Positions 62,105-64,000 of a DNA stretch of 64,000 bases are shown piece after piece. The stretch comes from Fratercula arctica (taxonomy: Eukaryota > Chordata > Aves > Charadriiformes > Alcidae). The stretch lies in the NCBI GenBank assembly GCA_947846985.1, contig CANTUZ010000008.1, forward strand, positions 43,170,817 through 43,234,816, in the 5' to 3' direction. Within the stretch, counting starts at the first letter, position 1. Each line of letters begins with the position of its first letter. The translations under genes were made by a program, and so were the position numbers. The notes under the pieces are model-generated. The model worked only from the letters and a program-made list of their open reading frames with translations. It was not told the DNA's origin and did no database searches.

Positions 62105-63700
62105 TGTTCACTTGTTCGTTTGGCTCTTCTGCCCCTGGCTGTGGGGCTCCCAGAGGGTCCCTTTGGTCAGGCCTCCGCCTCCCCAGCTCCTGGGCATGGT
62201 GATGCTGGTTCTCTGCAGGGCTGCCTGTGCTGTAACGCCTGCCCGTCTCTCCCGTCCTCTTCCTTGGTGGCCAGTTTCCATGGCCTGTTGTTCTTCAGGA
62301 TGTAATTTGGCATTTTGCCTGCGCGCCCAGCAGGTTTCCTCAGTTTTCTTCTCAGTGTTCGTTTTCCTGCAACTCTCCTGTTGGGAGCAAACTTTTCTTC
62401 TTTCTGCTTCCTCAGGAACAACGTAACCTTCAGCATGGCCTCTGGACCTAAGTTTGCACATCGTGTGCTGCTGTTGCTTCCTCCAGACATAAGAATCTGC
62501 CTTTTTCTCACAGGGAATGTCTGTGGACTTTGCAACTGGGGGTCCGTTTCTCCCCTAAGTAGGGCTTTGAGGCATTTCCTAACCCTAGTGTGAATGTGCA
62601 AGCAGGTCTGGTCTCTAGGCTGGTTTTCTGTCCTTCCAGTCTCTTTGTGGCTCCTTTTCCAGAAACCTGCCCGTTTTGCTGTCCTTTGGACATCTTTCCA
62701 GTCTCTCCTACAGGCCACTATCAGCTGGTGTAACTGTAGGACTTGTATTCGTACCTTTATCTGCAATATCTGTTCTTGAGCTCCTTATTCAGAGAATCTC
62801 TACAAATGGTGTTTAGGTGCCTTAGCAGTGGAAAAGATTGCGTTTGGGTAGCAGTACAGAAGGTTATGCTAAACACAGTAAACAAATCCTTATGCCACTC
62901 CCTTGGGGTAGAAAATACGGTCTCCACAAAGACACTAGCTTCCCCGGAGTTGTACTAGGTCTGTAGCTGCCTGCTGCGTGGAAATGAACCTTTCCTTTCA
63001 GAGAGCATCATGGTCTCAGGTCCCTAGCTGCTGGAGTTGCACTCATTTGGAACCATACTCTTGGGTTGGAAGGAAGAGGAAAACTTACTCTGTCCCTGCC
63101 TTTTCTCATGTGCTTCAGAAATTCCTGTGAAATCTGGTGGTCAGATTTATGTCAGCTCCACCACCGCCTTTTGGGTTGGTACCATCTCTGCTAGCAGGAA
63201 ACATGCCTGAGCTTCTTTTGTAGTGAGAAGGTCAAATTACATCACAGGAGAACTCTCCTGCGAGGACATTTAATTAAACCATTTGGAGAATAAATAATAA
63301 GGCAGCAAGGGTGCTCCGTCCCTTGAGAATCCACTGTTCATTGCTCTCTCTTCCTCCTGGTGTCTGTGGGGAAAAAAAAGGAATTTCAACAGTGGTTTTG
63401 CCTTCAGGGCTTCAAGGGACTTGCTTGGAGGACTCTGTGGATTTCTTGTTTAGGTTTCAGATCCCATACATGTGTTACATACTTTTAGCGTATTTTGCGG
63501 AAGGGACTTCAAGGTGTCCCTCTGTGAAGCTCATGGGCCAACCACTCCTTTAGTAGCCCTCCCAGTGCATTTGTGTTCGGCATGATGAGTTGATCCTGGA
63601 TGATTCATCCTTTGGCCAGGAAATAACTTGAGTTAACAATAAAGCAGCTTTGCCTCCTGCTGTGGTCCGCTGCTTCTGTATTGTCTGTCAGACGCTGGGT
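62105..63700. other. Pyrimidine- and GC-rich block, possible old inserted element
   Basis: The composition differs from the flanking intron. There is a 199-codon open frame on the minus strand (62167-62766) and overlapping ones on the plus strand, without any domain I recognise. Near the end an AATAAA (63638-63643) is followed by a T/G-rich stretch (GTGGTCCGCTGCTTCTGTATTG), a layout that resembles the poly(A) module of an LTR or of a transcript end. I could not find matching LTR ends or a target-site duplication, so a transposon origin is only a possibility. Confidence 0.3.
63638..63643 (+). terminator. Intronic AATAAA with GT-rich downstream region
   Basis: This canonical hexamer is followed by TG/T-rich sequence at 63657-63690. 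It could be the poly(A) signal of an inserted element, or an intronic polyadenylation site that shortens KANSL1L within the PEHE domain. No transcript evidence is available. Confidence 0.3.
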
Positions 63701-64000
63701 AGCATAAGAGAGGAGAGACGTCAGACAAGAGAAAAATGCTAAAGATCTTGTTTGTCTAAATAATCTTTTGCCAGTTTTCCTCCTTTCTTTGGGGATCGTG
63801 TTAATTGGTTTGGATGTTTTTCAGAGTACTGAGAGAAGGTGGTTGTCTGTCATAATTCTTCCACTTCCTTGCTGTAGGTTTTAGGCTGTTAGATTTGTTA
63901 CTGAGTAAGCTTGAAAAAAAGACATAAGAAAACAGCAGCATTACCTTTCCGCATTTTCTGCACTCACACTCTGACACTGAAATCAAGGCAAGCTTCAGGA

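Larger units (their letters stand above)
61880..64000 (+). other. KANSL1L: KANSL1L intron 12 (5' part)
   Basis: Intron continuing past the window edge. After about 220 AT-rich bases it changes to a GC- and pyrimidine-richer stretch (about 62105-63700), described separately. Confidence 0.7.

Noticed and set aside
62167..62766. 199-codon minus-strand open frame in the last intron
   Set aside because: It has no recognisable domain. The plus strand is pyrimidine-rich, which yields Lys/Arg/Glu-rich minus-strand translations with few stops. Kept only as part of the unexplained block.

Overview
This is nuclear DNA from a vertebrate, most likely a bird. It contains split genes with GT-AG introns of up to 15 kb, a CpG-island promoter, vertebrate poly(A) signals, and a CR1-type LINE tail (55895-55978) ending in the ATTCTRTG-like octamers typical of birds and reptiles. 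No prokaryotic features, rRNA, tRNA or CRISPR arrays are visible. The species cannot be named from the sequence alone.

The window holds two genes in tandem, both on the + strand. The first (1-5575) is the 3' end of ACADL, mitochondrial long-chain acyl-CoA dehydrogenase. Its last three coding exons (683-810, 2978-3064, 4904-4997) splice in frame into an uninterrupted C-terminus, followed by a 3' UTR with a strong AATAAA at 5550. A few hundred bases later a CpG island (about 5780-6600) with CCAAT boxes, GC boxes and a perfect NRF1 site starts the second gene, KANSL1L (KAT8 regulatory NSL complex subunit 1-like), which fills the rest of the window.

KANSL1L: a non-coding first exon in the CpG island (boundaries uncertain), then eleven coding exons: 12957-14074 (ATG at 12987), 29457-29598, 33363-33560, 36289-36410, 41057-41258, 51898-52060, 56249-56359, 56775-56912, 59191-59315, 60741-60865 and 61825-61879. 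All junction phases agree, and the pieces add up to 2469 coding bases, 823 codons, with no internal stop. The C-terminal PEHE domain is cut by the window edge: it starts in the last two exons seen here and continues beyond 64000. The same neighbour order and orientation (ACADL then KANSL1L) is known in human 2q34, which supports both assignments.

The two genes have unrelated jobs: ACADL acts in fatty-acid beta-oxidation, KANSL1L in the chromatin/NSL acetyltransferase family. Everything else is intron or intergenic DNA with microsatellites, homopolymer runs, one clear CR1 fragment and two GC-rich blocks of unknown origin (20700-21180 and 62105-63700). The best items for a second look are a splice-competent 77-base cryptic or 'poison' exon at 34423-34499, a tandem NAGNAG acceptor at 29455-29459, and the poly(A)-like module at 63638 inside the last intron. 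I see no sign of a new biological system; this is an ordinary, well-preserved vertebrate gene pair.
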